64,000 nucleotides of DNA, from the NCBI RefSeq assembly GCF_000419585.1, contig NZ_ATTH01000001.1, positions 828,005 through 892,004 on the forward strand. The letters run 5' to 3'. Under the pieces are notes generated by a model. It saw nothing but the letters and a program-made list of their open reading frames with translations. It did not search any database and was not told the DNA's origin. This DNA is from Salisaeta longa DSM 21114. GTDB lineage: Bacteria > Bacteroidota > Rhodothermia > Rhodothermales > Salinibacteraceae. Shown piece by piece: positions 7,716 to 17,258 of the stretch (its first letter is position 1; the number at the start of each line of letters is the position of its first letter). The position numbers and the translations under genes are program-made.

Positions 7716-8921
7716 ATGGATCGTTTCAGCAGAGATCACCTTCGTCAGTTGGCCGAACATCAGGGCGCGCCCTGTGCCTCCATCTATCTTCCCAGCGTTC
7801 GGCACGAATCGGATGCGGCGCAGAATGTCATCCGGTACAAGAATCTGCTGCGCGACGTGCGCGACCAACTCCGCGCGCAGGACTATCGCGAGCCGGCTAT
7901 CGACGACCTGTTGGACGAAGCGCGCCGCAAGATTGACGATACGGCGTTCTGGCGCCACATGGCCGAAGGGCTGGCGGTGTTCATTGACGCGTCCGGCACG
8001 CGCTTCTTCCGCCTTCCGCTCTCCTTTGACGAGGTGGCGGTTGTGGGATCGCGCTTCCATCTGAAGCCGCTCTTTCCCATCCTGGCGACCAACAACCGCT
8101 TTTACATCCTGGCGCTGCACAAGAGCAATGTGCGCTTGTACCAGGGCACGCATCAGGCCATTGGGCTCATTGACAGCGATGCAATTCCCGATGACATCGT
8201 GGAGGCGGTGCGCCAGTACGAGGATGCCGAGCGCGAGCTACAGCAGCACACGGCAAACCGGACGAGCCGCGGTCGACAAGACGCGGCCTTTCATGGGCAC
8301 ACGGCCTCCGAGGATGACAGCGCCCGTGCCCACGAGGAGCTGCGGCGCTTCTTCCAACAGATCGATGACGGCATCCAGGAGCAGATCAATGACGACTCGG
8401 TGCCGATGGTCCTGGCGGGGGTTGCGGAGTATCTGCCGGTGTACCGCGAGGTCAATTCGTACAGCGGCCTTGTCGCAGACGACATCATTGCTGGGAATCC
8501 CGAAGACATGCGCGAGGACCAGCTTCATGAGCAGGCATGGGCGATGGTTGAGCCGATCTTTCTGGAGACGCAGAAGGAGGCGCTCGATGCATTCGATCAG
8601 TATTTCCACCAGGACGGCGGTGCCTTGGCCTCCGAGGACTTCCATGAGATTGTGCCGGCGTGCGTGTACAGCCGCGTTGACACGCTGTTTGTGCCCATCG
8701 GACAGCATCGCTGGGGCCGCTTCGATGCGACCGACAACGTTGTGACCCTTCACGACGAGCGCACGGGCGACAACGAGGACCTGCTGAACTACGCGGCGGT
8801 ACAGGCCTATCTAAACGGTGCGACGGTGCACGCGCTGCGGCCGGAGAACATGCCGGGCGGGCGCAGTATTGCGGCCACGTTCCGCTTTCCGGCCGACGTG
8901 TCGGCGGCCGAACGCGGCTAA
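7716..8921 (+). CDS. baeRF-type (eRF1-like) protein
   Basis: 401 residues from the ATG at 7716; the open frame reaches back to 7494 but the extra residues look non-coding. The opening MDRFSRDHLRQLAEHQG...ASIYLP and the segments RFFRLPLSFDEVAVVG, RFHLKPLFPIL and FYILALHKSNVRLYQG are typical of bacterial proteins classed as archaeo-eukaryotic release-factor-like (baeRF, probably family 3). These share the eRF1 middle-domain fold and are thought to act on ribosomes or peptidyl-tRNA, but no member's reaction is firmly known to me. It is a single gene closed by a strong terminator. Confidence 0.7.
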   Translation: MDRFSRDHLRQLAEHQGAPCASIYLPSVRHESDAAQNVIRYKNLLRDVRDQLRAQDYREPAIDDLLDEARRKIDDTAFWRHMAEGLAVFIDASGTRFFRLPLSFDEVAVVGSRFHLKPLFPILATNNRFYILALHKSNVRLYQGTHQAIGLIDSDAIPDDIVEAVRQYEDAERELQQHTANRTSRGRQDAAFHGHTASEDDSARAHEELRRFFQQIDDGIQEQINDDSVPMVLAGVAEYLPVYREVNSYSGLVADDIIAGNPEDMREDQLHEQAWAMVEPIFLETQKEALDAFDQYFHQDGGALASEDFHEIVPACVYSRVDTLFVPIGQHRWGRFDATDNVVTLHDERTGDNEDLLNYAAVQAYLNGATVHALRPENMPGGRSIAATFRFPADVSAAERG

Positions 8922-8958
8922 GGAGCAAGCGGCTACATCCTTGCATCTGCAAACAGCG

Positions 8959-8995
8959 CCGGGCATGTCCTTACGGGCATGCCCGGTTGTTTTTT
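8959..8995 (+). terminator. intrinsic terminator after the baeRF-type gene
   Basis: A 12-bp stem (8959-8970 with 8975-8986, one T-G pair, TTAC loop; core CCGGGCATG) is followed by TTGTTTTTT (8987-8995). It sits between the convergent baeRF and dnaE genes. Confidence 0.9.
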
Positions 8996-9018
8996 GAGGC
9001 GCTGCGCTGCTGTCAGGG

Positions 9019-12000
9019 CTACGTTTCATCGCGCAGGCGGATGCCCTCGGTGCCAAAAAGCCGCTGTGCCTCGCGCATGAAGGTGGCATTCGGGTCAATC
9101 ATAAACGCGTGGCTGCGTAGCCGCTCGGGGGTGTCGAGCTCGTTGCTTGTAATGTTGAAGTAGAGCGCGCAGTGGCCGTCGTCGTGGTCGGCGCAGAGGG
9201 TACGAAACGCCTCTACGTCGGGCCGCGTGAGCGTGTTGAGGTCGAGGTCAATTTCGATGGCGCGCACGCGCTCCTCGCGCACCTTCCACATGGGCGTCAC
9301 GTCGCGCACAATGACCGACACGGCCCCGCCGCGCAGCTCGACTTTGCCCTTTACAAGCACCACCTTGTCGACCTCCAGGTACGCCTGGATCTTGTCGAGC
9401 ACCGAGGCGAAACACACCAGCTCGCCCTGCCCGGTAAAGTCCTCAAGCGTGGCAAAGGCAATGGGTTTGCCCTTCTTCGTCGTGGCCCGCTTCACTTCCG
9501 TAAGGATGCCGCAAAACGTACGCACAGGCCCGCCCCGTCCGCGGCCGCGGCTGTCGCCGCCCATCGCTTCCATCAGGCGCTCAAGCGACTCGGTATCGCC
9601 CAACTGGGCATTGGCAAACGCCTCGGCCTCGGCCTTGTACTCATCAAGCGGGTGCCCCGACACGTAAAATCCAAGCACGTCGTGCTCCTTTTTGAGCTTT
9701 TCGCTCTTGGGCCAGGGCTCGGTGCGGGGCAGGCTGGGCTCCATGGCCCCCGAGCCGATGGTGCCGTCGCCAAATAGCGAATTCTGGCCCGCGGCGCGGT
9801 CGGCCTGCACCTTTTGCCCGTAGCGCACGGCGGCGTCCACGGCGTCGGTGAGCTGTGCGCGGTGCCCCTCCAGGTCGTCGAGGGCACCGGCGAGGCCAAG
9901 GGCTTCCAGCGTGCGCTTGTTGACCGTGCGCAGGTCCAGCTCCCGGGTGACGTCCCAAAGTGTTTCGAAGGGGCCGTGCTCGCGGCGGGTGTCCACCAAC
10001 GCCTCAATGGCGCCCTCGCCAGCGCCCTTCACGGCGGCGAGGCCAAAGCGGATGTTGCCTTCGTCTACCGTAAAGTCGACATTGCTCCGGTTCACCGACG
10101 GCGGGAGCACGTCGAGGCCCATGGTGCGGGCTTCCTCCAGCACCACGCTCAGCTTGTCGTTGTTATCCATGTCGTTCGTCATGGCCGCAGCCATGAACTC
10201 CGGCGGATAGTGCGCCTTAAGGTATGCTGTTTGATAAGCAACGATAGAGTACGCCGCTGCATGACTGTTGTGGACAATGATGTCATTGGCCACGAAGTTA
10301 TGGGTGTCCTCGACTGTCAAGTCATATACTTCTTCCACCGGCCCTTCTTCAATTGAAGCAACTTCGTCCCAATAGATGTCCGAAGCTGCCCATTGGTCGA
10401 GGGTGTCATCCTGCGTTGCCGCAGCAAGCGCCGAGATTGTGGACCGCGCGTACCCCTTTTTCCGGCTATCTCGATTCAAGAGACGAGGAGACATCCCGTG
10501 ATCACGCATGAAGCCTTTCATCGACAGCCCCTGTTCTGCCGATGCACTTCGGACTGCTTTTCGGACGATCGGAAGCACGCTTGTTGGAATAACATCTTGC
10601 GTCATGCGCCCACTGCCAATGCATGTGGACTGCATTTCTGTGAGATCGCGCTTACGCTTCCCAACGAGATGGGGCCCAATTTTTTTTGCAAATGACGCTA
10701 TGGCTGTGCTAGACACCCGCACTACATATCCAGGCTTCTCTCCCCCTCTGTATTTAAAACGTTTCTCGTATATTGTACTCGGTAGGGACAACCGAAGCAG
10801 AAGGTGATGAACATCATGCGCTAGCTGCTCTGAAGAAGTGGCGTAAAAAATCTGCCCTCCTTTCGCGTCAATCCCTCCGTCGCCCGTCCAGAGGCGCCCA
10901 AGAAAAAGCTCGATTTGGCTCGTAGGAAGCTGAAAGATTGCTTCCGGTACAAACTTTGTCGTCGCACGCTCATTCCGCAGCCCCAGCGTGTCGATGAACG
11001 CAACGGCTCCATTCGGCTTAGATAAGTCTTTTCGCCTTGCATAAATGGACATCGCCGACTTTGATCGGTCAATGGTTGCCGTGCTATTGGGAAAACGGCA
11101 AAGGTGCGTACAATAGTCTTCGAGCTCTTCCTCTGACTTAGTGTAAACGTAGAAACTACTTGGATGGCAGAGGTTACCCTCGCTAATAGCGTACGCCAAG
11201 ACAACAATTTCGTGCGCGTTCATGGCGTTCGAGGAGCTATAAGGCACTCCTCGGGGGATTGCCACACGCTCTCCAACCTCCAGGTCTCCAAGGTGCACCC
11301 AACCTTCGGGCGTGTATACCGGATGGTTCGCCGTCGCACGGATGCGGCGCCCGGTGCGCGTTTTTAAGGTGTATGTTTGCGCCGTTCCACTGGAGAAGGC
11401 ATCCACCACGCGTCGCTCGACCAGTTGCTGTGTGGACTCATCCAAAGAGGCAACAGTTACGTCGGTCTCGCGGCCCTCCACAATGTCGATTACCGGAATG
11501 CGCCGCCCGGTGCTCGTATCAACCACGGTAGTGTCTCCGGTCACACACTTGTTGAAGCCATACCCGGCAAACTTCGCCATCAGCTCCCATACCTCCTCGA
11601 TGGTGTCGTCGTCGACCCCTTGCGCGCGGGCGCCCTCGACAAACTCGCCCTTCATTCTGTTGACAACTTTCTGCTTCTTCTTGCCCATTCCACGCCGCAG
11701 AATATCGGCTTTGCCAAGAGAGAAGCCGCCCATCACCTGGGCCATCTGCATCACCTGCTCCTGATAGACGGGGATGCCGTACGTCGGCTTTAGGATTTCT
11801 TCCAGCATGGGGTGCGGATACTTCACCGGCGCGCGCCCGTGCTTTCGGTCGATGTAGTCGGGGATGTTCTCCATCGGGCCGGGCCGATAGAGCGAGTTCA
11901 TGGCGATCAGGTCGTTGATCTCCGTCGGCTTCAGCTTGCGCAGCCACTCGCGCATGCCCGTGGACTCGAACTGAAAGATGGAAACCGTCTCGCCCCGCTG

Positions 12001-13794
12001 AAACAGCTCGTAGGTTGCTTCATCATCCAGCGGAATGTCTTCCAGATCGATGGAGACGCCGTGGTTTTCTTCGATGAGCCGCAGCGCGTCGTTGATGACG
12101 GTGAGCGTCTTGAGGCCCAGGAAGTCCATCTTCAGCAGGCCAAATTCTTCCACCCAGTCGCCGTCGTACTGCGTGGTGATGACCTTTTCGCCCTTGGATT
12201 TGGAGACCGACACGGGCACGTATTCGCTTACGTCGCCGGGCGCAATGATGACGCCGGCGGCATGCACCCCCGTGTGGCGCACCGAGCCTTCGAGCACCTC
12301 GGCGTAGCGCATGGTCTTGCGCACCTGCGGGTCGTTGGCTTCCTTGAGCGCGCGGAACTCCGGGTTTTCGTTGAACGCCTGCTCCAAATCGACGCCCACG
12401 CCGTCTGGCACCATCTTGGCAATCCGGTCGGCCTCATCGAGCGGTACGTCGAGCACGCGGGCCACGTCGCGCAGCGCGGTTTTGGCGCCCATCGTGCCAA
12501 AGGTGATGATCTGGCAGACGTTCTCGCGCCCGTACTTGTCGACCACGTAGTCAATGACCTTGCTCCGCCCGCGGTCGTCGAAGTCAATGTCGATGTCGGG
12601 CATCGAGACGCGCTCCGGGTTGAGGAAGCGCTCAAAGAGCAAGTCGTATTCCAGCGGGTCCACGTTTGTGATGCCCAGGCAATAGCTCACGCAGCTGCCG
12701 GCTGCCGATCCGCGGCCGGGGCCCACGCGTACGTCAAGCGTGCGCGCCGCTTCCGTAAAGTCCTGCACAATCAGGAAATAGCCCGAGTAGCCCATCTCCT
12801 GAATGATGCCCAGCTCGTGGTTCAGGCGGTCGACCACGCGCTGCGACAGGTCTTCGCCGTAGCGCTCCTTCGCCCGCTCGAAGGTGAGGTGGCGCAGGTA
12901 ATCGTCCATGCCCGAAAAGCCCTCGGGGATGGGGTAGTGCGGCATGAGCAGGTCGCCCATCGGCAACTCGAAGTCGCACGTATCGGCCACGCGCCGGGTG
13001 TTAACGAGCGCCTCCTGCTGAAAGCGCGCCGGGAGACCGGTGAGCGCCGTAGTCATCTCCTCGGCGTTCTTCAGGTAGAACTTGTCGTTCTCGAAGCGCA
13101 TCCGGTTCGGATCGTTGTAATCCTTGCCGGTTTGCAGGCACAGCAGAATATCTTGCGCGTCGGCGTCGTCCTGCTCAACGTAGTGGACGTCGTTGGTGGC
13201 AATGGCCGGCACGTCGTATTCCTTGGCCCAGCGGCTCAGAACCTCGTTGCAGGTGTGCTGCTCGTCGATGCCGTGATCCTGAAACTCGATGTAGTAATCG
13301 TCGCCGAAGACGTCGAGGTACCACTCAAAAATCTCGCGGGCTGCGGCTTCGCCCTTGTGCAAAATGGTTTGCAAAACCTCGCCCTGGAGGCAGCAGGTGG
13401 TGGCCACCAAGCCTTCGCTGTGTGCAGCAATGAGGTCGTGGTCGAGGCGCGGCTTGTAGTAAAAACCCTCGGTAAAGGACTTCGAGGAGAGCTTCATCAG
13501 GTTCTTGTAGCCCGTTTCGTTCTTGGCCAAGAGCACCTGGTGGTAGCGCGTGCGGTCGGTGGTGTCGTCGATGCCGCTGGGCGTCACGTAGAACTCGCAC
13601 CCGATGATGGGCTGCACGTCGTGCTTGCGGGCGGTCGTGTAGAACTCGGGCACCCCGTACAGATTGCCGTGATCGGTGATGGCCACCGCGGGGATGTCTT
13701 CCCGTTTGGCTTGCTTCACCAACGCGTCGATGCTGGCCGCGCCGTCGAGGAGGGAATATTGCGTGTGGCAGTGCAGATGACAGAAGTCGCCCAT
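9019..13794 (-). CDS. dnaE: DNA polymerase III subunit alpha with in-frame intein
   Basis: 1,591 residues from the ATG at 13792-13794, where DnaE homology starts (MGDFCHLHCHTQYSLLDG). A TTG reading to 13842 is less likely. Without the 427-residue intein the protein is 1,164 residues, the normal DnaE length. The PHP domain begins with HLHCHTQY (residues 6-13) and TDHGN; the polymerase active-site motif PDIDIDFDD is at about 399-407; the C-terminal half has the helix-hairpin-helix and OB-fold regions. It is the replicative polymerase catalytic subunit. The intein occupies residues 750-1176, splitting GYGFNK from SHAAAYS, a highly conserved stretch, so splicing should be essential. Single gene on its strand. 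Confidence 0.97.
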   Translation of the reverse strand: MGDFCHLHCHTQYSLLDGAASIDALVKQAKREDIPAVAITDHGNLYGVPEFYTTARKHDVQPIIGCEFYVTPSGIDDTTDRTRYHQVLLAKNETGYKNLMKLSSKSFTEGFYYKPRLDHDLIAAHSEGLVATTCCLQGEVLQTILHKGEAAAREIFEWYLDVFGDDYYIEFQDHGIDEQHTCNEVLSRWAKEYDVPAIATNDVHYVEQDDADAQDILLCLQTGKDYNDPNRMRFENDKFYLKNAEEMTTALTGLPARFQQEALVNTRRVADTCDFELPMGDLLMPHYPIPEGFSGMDDYLRHLTFERAKERYGEDLSQRVVDRLNHELGIIQEMGYSGYFLIVQDFTEAARTLDVRVGPGRGSAAGSCVSYCLGITNVDPLEYDLLFERFLNPERVSMPDIDIDFDDRGRSKVIDYVVDKYGRENVCQIITFGTMGAKTALRDVARVLDVPLDEADRIAKMVPDGVGVDLEQAFNENPEFRALKEANDPQVRKTMRYAEVLEGSVRHTGVHAAGVIIAPGDVSEYVPVSVSKSKGEKVITTQYDGDWVEEFGLLKMDFLGLKTLTVINDALRLIEENHGVSIDLEDIPLDDEATYELFQRGETVSIFQFESTGMREWLRKLKPTEINDLIAMNSLYRPGPMENIPDYIDRKHGRAPVKYPHPMLEEILKPTYGIPVYQEQVMQMAQVMGGFSLGKADILRRGMGKKKQKVVNRMKGEFVEGARAQGVDDDTIEEVWELMAKFAGYGFNKCVTGDTTVVDTSTGRRIPVIDIVEGRETDVTVASLDESTQQLVERRVVDAFSSGTAQTYTLKTRTGRRIRATANHPVYTPEGWVHLGDLEVGERVAIPRGVPYSSSNAMNAHEIVVLAYAISEGNLCHPSSFYVYTKSEEELEDYCTHLCRFPNSTATIDRSKSAMSIYARRKDLSKPNGAVAFIDTLGLRNERATTKFVPEAIFQLPTSQIELFLGRLWTGDGGIDAKGGQIFYATSSEQLAHDVHHLLLRLSLPSTIYEKRFKYRGGEKPGYVVRVSSTAIASFAKKIGPHLVGKRKRDLTEMQSTCIGSGRMTQDVIPTSVLPIVRKAVRSASAEQGLSMKGFMRDHGMSPRLLNRDSRKKGYARSTISALAAATQDDTLDQWAASDIYWDEVASIEEGPVEEVYDLTVEDTHNFVANDIIVHNSHAAAYSIVAYQTAYLKAHYPPEFMAAAMTNDMDNNDKLSVVLEEARTMGLDVLPPSVNRSNVDFTVDEGNIRFGLAAVKGAGEGAIEALVDTRREHGPFETLWDVTRELDLRTVNKRTLEALGLAGALDDLEGHRAQLTDAVDAAVRYGQKVQADRAAGQNSLFGDGTIGSGAMEPSLPRTEPWPKSEKLKKEHDVLGFYVSGHPLDEYKAEAEAFANAQLGDTESLERLMEAMGGDSRGRGRGGPVRTFCGILTEVKRATTKKGKPIAFATLEDFTGQGELVCFASVLDKIQAYLEVDKVVLVKGKVELRGGAVSVIVRDVTPMWKVREERVRAIEIDLDLNTLTRPDVEAFRTLCADHDDGHCALYFNITSNELDTPERLRSHAFMIDPNATFMREAQRLFGTEGIRLRDET
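10267..11547 (-). mobile_element. DnaE intein with LAGLIDADG homing endonuclease
   Basis: 427 residues from Cys (codon 11545-11547) to Asn (codon 10267-10269), followed by Ser+1. Splicing motifs are complete: block A begins CVTGDTTVVD; block B has ATANHPVYT; block F is VYDLTVEDTHNFVAND; block G ends IIVHN with Ser as the next residue. Between them are two DOD endonuclease motifs, LAYAISEGN and LGRLWTGDGGID, whose acidic residues (E and D) are intact, so homing activity may persist. By eye the coding DNA is richer in A/T than the surrounding dnaE, consistent with transfer. The insertion point is four residues downstream of the site used by cyanobacterial split DnaE inteins (Y before CFNKSH). 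Confidence 0.95.
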
Positions 13795-14005
13795 AGGGAC
13801 CGGTGCGCGCGAAGAGAAAGAGACCCATAATGCGTTTCCCAACTAACAACAGCGAGCCGTCGGGTGCAATGGGCGGCGGCGCGGCACACGCAATTTTCTA
13901 CGTGCTTTATTACTGTTATTGTTATTTCTTTTGTAACGTTTGCAGCTTGCAGTCCACCAAGCGTCCTGCTTGTACAGCGCCTTATTTACCTTTGTCTTAC
14001 AACCT

Positions 14006-14881
14006 ATGCGAACATTCCACGCCTTCTCCTGCGCGTTGCTCATAGTAGGAGCGGGCTGCTCATCGCCCGACACCGACCCAGAAAAAGCGCATTCAGGCGA
14101 GCAACAGCGCGTGGAACGCACCACCCAGCGTCTTGAGCAATCATCCGGCGGGCGATTGGTGTTGGATGCCATAGAAGCGCACGGTGGATTGGCGGCTTGG
14201 TACCGCGCCCCTACGAGCTCCTACCGCTGGACGTATGCGAATAAGGGTGCCAACCTGCAGTTCACATCGTTCATGATGGTGAATAACCAAACGCGCACCG
14301 CATACCACGAGCTCACCGCGCTCGGACCCTATGGCAATCCACAGCCTATTGATGCGCGTTTTGCCTGGAATGGTACACGCGCATGGATATATGCCGACAC
14401 GCTTCAGCAGCCTAATCCGCACTTTTGGGCCCTTACCGGCTTTTATTTTGAGCAGATTCCCTTTGTACTGGCCGATCCGGGGCTGACGTACACGCGGTTG
14501 CCGGATGATACACTTGATGGAGTTCCGTACGACATGGTGAAGGTCGGCTTTACGCCAGGCGTGGGGGATTCGCCCGGCGACACTTACACGCTGTACGTGC
14601 ATCCCGAGACGAGGCGTGTGGACGCAATCCGCTATACGGTGAGTTATGGTCGCGGCGCGCAGCCCGGGGATCTTCCACAAACGCTGTTCTACTACGAGGA
14701 CTACATCACGGTCGACGGCCTGACGGTGCCCACGCATTTTCGCGGGTATACTTTTCAGAACGGTGCGCGTGGCGCACCTAAGAACGAAGCCTGGGCCGAC
14801 AGCATCTCGTTTCGACGGCCGTTTGATCCCTCGAAGCTAGAGGCACCGGCCGGCGCCCGCTTTGTTGAGCCGCCTGCTTAA
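14006..14881 (+). CDS. probable lipoprotein, LolA-fold-like hypothetical
   Basis: 291 residues from the ATG at 14006. The signal peptide MRTFHAFSCALLIVGAGCSS has a Cys in lipobox position, although -3 is Gly rather than Leu/Val. The mature part (DAIEAHGGLAAWYRAPTSSYRW... and FAWNGTRAWIYADT) resembles Bacteroidota outer-membrane lipoprotein-sorting-like proteins with a LolA-type beta fold. Function unknown. It converges on the 14898-15245 gene with only 16 bp between stops. A CTGTTATTG element lies 85-93 nt upstream. Confidence 0.65.
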   Translation: MRTFHAFSCALLIVGAGCSSPDTDPEKAHSGEQQRVERTTQRLEQSSGGRLVLDAIEAHGGLAAWYRAPTSSYRWTYANKGANLQFTSFMMVNNQTRTAYHELTALGPYGNPQPIDARFAWNGTRAWIYADTLQQPNPHFWALTGFYFEQIPFVLADPGLTYTRLPDDTLDGVPYDMVKVGFTPGVGDSPGDTYTLYVHPETRRVDAIRYTVSYGRGAQPGDLPQTLFYYEDYITVDGLTVPTHFRGYTFQNGARGAPKNEAWADSISFRRPFDPSKLEAPAGARFVEPPA

Positions 14882-14897
14882 CGAGCACCACGGGGCG

Positions 14898-15245
14898 CTA
14901 CTCGATTGCGTTTGACGGGGGAGGGGTGCGCGCATACACGTCAAACACCGTGCGGCCGTCGGGCAGTACGGCAGCCACAACGGCTTCTTCCGTCGGTGTA
15001 TACGTGGTGGTGAGGCGATGAAGGTGCTGAAAGGCGCCAGTCTGCGCTGCGTCGTCGTCGGTAAACGTGAGGTAGCGCAGCGGGCGCTGTTGTGCGGCAT
15101 CAGACGGCGCCTCCTCTGCTCGCAGATCGAAAACGACGGCGCCACGCCCCTTCCGCTGATACTGCTTCCACGCCTGACGCGCAATCGTCGCCCAGTGGGC
15201 GTCTATGAGTTGTTCGAGCAAAGCGCCGGGGGCTACATCGTCCAT
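14898..15245 (-). CDS. hypothetical soluble protein, 115 aa
   Basis: Starts MDDVAPGALLEQLIDAHW at an ATG 20 nt after the previous gene's stop. The frame continues upstream but overlaps the membrane-protein gene and looks non-coding. Mixed alpha/beta composition with a charged helix (WATIARQAWKQYQRKGRG) and no signal peptide or membrane segment. No family recognised. Position suggests it is the last gene of the minus-strand run containing hisA and hisF. Confidence 0.55.
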   Translation of the reverse strand: MDDVAPGALLEQLIDAHWATIARQAWKQYQRKGRGAVVFDLRAEEAPSDAAQQRPLRYLTFTDDDAAQTGAFQHLHRLTTTYTPTEEAVVAAVLPDGRTVFDVYARTPPPSNAIE

Positions 15246-15265
15246 AGCACAACAGGTCCTACAGG

Positions 15266-15574
15266 TTATTTGTCGTCGGCCGGCCGATCGGAGGCGCGTC
15301 GCCGGTGGCGCTGCGCAAAGAGGTCCTCGCCGTTCGCAACGCGGGTGCTGGCATGCCACAGCAGCGCACTGCCCGCGCCCGTGGCCCCGACCACGAACAC
15401 CAGGGCGGGAATCCACAGCGGGGCCTCGTAGCCAAACTGACTCGCCTGGATCTCGGGATGGGCCCACGCTTGCCGCGCCAGCCAACCGCCGATGACGAGT
15501 CCCATGAGCACAAAGACGACCGCACCGCCTTTCAGCACGTAGGCCGCGCGGGGCGTTTCGTTGGAATTAGGCAT
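15266..15574 (-). CDS. two-helix inner-membrane hypothetical protein
   Basis: 102 residues from the ATG at 15572-15574. Two hydrophobic segments (about residues 15-31 and 50-68), an N-terminus [10 protein letters not shown] on the cytoplasmic side and a basic C-terminus ([16 protein letters not shown]). The start overlaps the hisF stop by 8 bp, indicating coupling. Function unknown; no sign that it belongs to histidine biosynthesis beyond position. Confidence 0.55.
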   Translation of the reverse strand: MPNSNETPRAAYVLKGGAVVFVLMGLVIGGWLARQAWAHPEIQASQFGYEAPLWIPALVFVVGATGAGSALLWHASTRVANGEDLFAQRHRRRASDRPADDK

Positions 15575-16370
15575 GCTGGGCGAAGGTCTCGGTCCATTCG
15601 GGGGTTGCGGGACGCACGGCGACACCGGCCGCGCGAAGGTGCTCCTTGGCCTCCTCAACGGTAAACTCCTGGAAGTGAAAGATGGAGGCGGCAAGCACGG
15701 CGCTGGCTCCGCCGTCTTCCAGGCCCTCTTGCAGGTGCTGCAGCGAACCCGCACCGCCGGAGGCAATGACCGGAATGCGCACGCGCTCGGTGATGGCCCG
15801 AAGCAACGCGGTGTCGTATCCGCTTTTGGTGCCGTCACGATCCATGGAGGTGATCAAGAGCTCGCCGGCCCCGCGGGTTTCGGCTTCTTTGGCCCACGCA
15901 ATAGCATCGCGGCCCGTGGCTTTGCGGCCGCCGTGGACGAACACTTCCCACCGCAGCGGGTCGTCGCTTACGCGCTTTGCATCAATGGCGACCACGATGC
16001 ACTGTGCGCCAAAGGCCTCCGCGCCGCGGGTAATCAGGGTAGGGTCGTGGACGGCCGCCGAGTTGATGGCGACCTTGTCGGCGCCCGCGTGCAACATGGC
16101 GCGCATATCGTCTACGGTCCGTAGCCCGCCGCCCACCGTAAGCGGAATGAACACCTGATCGGCCGTCCGCCGCACCACATCGTGCATGATGTCGCGCTCC
16201 TCGTGCGTGGCCGTGATGTCCAAAAACACCAACTCGTCGGCGCCCGCGTGGTCGTACGTGCGGGCCTGCTCCACCGGGTCGCCTGCGTCACGCAGCTCGA
16301 CAAAGTTGATGCCCTTCACCACGCGGCCGTTGTCGACGTCGAGGCACGGAATGATGCGTTTTGCTAACAT
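15567..16370 (-). CDS. hisF: imidazole glycerol phosphate synthase cyclase subunit HisF
   Basis: 267 residues, a (beta/alpha)8 barrel. The catalytic aspartates are D11 ([14 protein letters not shown]) and D130 (VVAIDAKRV). With glutaminase HisH (not in this window) it converts PRFAR plus ammonia to imidazole glycerol phosphate and AICAR. Phosphate-binding GGG and SGGAGS loops are present. It lies 42 bp downstream of hisA, the preceding step. No Shine-Dalgarno. Confidence 0.97.
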   Translation of the reverse strand: MLAKRIIPCLDVDNGRVVKGINFVELRDAGDPVEQARTYDHAGADELVFLDITATHEERDIMHDVVRRTADQVFIPLTVGGGLRTVDDMRAMLHAGADKVAINSAAVHDPTLITRGAEAFGAQCIVVAIDAKRVSDDPLRWEVFVHGGRKATGRDAIAWAKEAETRGAGELLITSMDRDGTKSGYDTALLRAITERVRIPVIASGGAGSLQHLQEGLEDGGASAVLAASIFHFQEFTVEEAKEHLRAAGVAVRPATPEWTETFAQHA

Positions 16371-16412
16371 GGCAGTTGCGTAAAATGAAAAGAGAAGCTT
16401 GGGAGACGGGGG

Positions 16413-17222
16413 TCAGCAGGGCTTCAAGGCATCGTCGCGCAGCGGTGCCGTCGAAAACGTATCGAGGTCTACCGCGTCTTTGTCGTTCCAGCTCCAGAAT
16501 TGCTGGCATGGAAAGCGGTTCTCGTACAGGGCCGTTCCGGTAATGACCGAATCGACGCCGTACGGCGTAAGCGTTTGGATCGCCAGCAGGTCTTTGTACG
16601 CGCCCACGCCGCCCGATGCCGTGATGCGCATGTCGGTGAGGTGCTTGCCCATGACGCGGTACGCGTCGATATTGGGCCCTTCCAGCGTTCCGTCGCGGCT
16701 GATGTCGGTGTACACGATGCGGCGTACCCCGCGGCGTTCCATGTCGAGGGCCAGATCGACGGCGTCGACGCCCGATCCTTCCGTCCAGCCTTGCACGCGC
16801 GCTTCGCCGTCGCGCGCGTCGATGCCCACCACAATGCGGCGGCAGCCAAAGCGTGCTACGGCCTCTTCCACCATGTCCGGATCTCGAACGGCGGCCGTGC
16901 CAATGATGACGCGGTAGACGCCCATCTCCAGCGCGGCCTCGATATCATCCAGCGACCGGATGCCGCCGCCAAGCTGCACCGGAATGTCCAGCGCATCGCA
17001 CATCTTGCGAATGACGGCGCGGTTGTCTGCGCGATCCTCCGATCCGCCGCGCGCCGCGTCGAGATCCACAATGTGCAAGGTGCGCGCGTTTTGCACCCGC
17101 CACAGCTTGGCCATCTTCACGGGATCGTCGAAGTAAACGGTTTCCTGTTCGTAGGATCCCTGGTGCAGGCGAACACAGCGTCCGCCCCGCAGGTCGATGG
17201 CGGGAATTACGAGAGTCGTCAT
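16413..17222 (-). CDS. hisA: ProFAR isomerase HisA
   Basis: 269 residues, (beta/alpha)8 barrel. Catalytic D10 (IPAIDLRGG) and D135 (VVGIDARDG) are present, with GGGIRS and the SGGVGAYKDL phosphate-binding loops. It isomerises ProFAR to PRFAR, the substrate of HisF downstream. The C-terminal ~25 residues after CQQFWSWNDK extend slightly beyond the usual end. It follows the carboxypeptidase-regulatory gene by 36 bp on the same strand. Confidence 0.97.
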   Translation of the reverse strand: MTTLVIPAIDLRGGRCVRLHQGSYEQETVYFDDPVKMAKLWRVQNARTLHIVDLDAARGGSEDRADNRAVIRKMCDALDIPVQLGGGIRSLDDIEAALEMGVYRVIIGTAAVRDPDMVEEAVARFGCRRIVVGIDARDGEARVQGWTEGSGVDAVDLALDMERRGVRRIVYTDISRDGTLEGPNIDAYRVMGKHLTDMRITASGGVGAYKDLLAIQTLTPYGVDSVITGTALYENRFPCQQFWSWNDKDAVDLDTFSTAPLRDDALKPC

Positions 17223-17258
17223 GGAGGGTGGGGGCGTGGATCCGTCAGGACGTGCTGA

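Noticed and set aside
11812-13830. 672-codon open frame on the plus strand opposite dnaE
   Set aside because: It is antisense to the well-supported PHP and polymerase domains; long antisense frames are expected in GC-rich genes and its residues show no family features.
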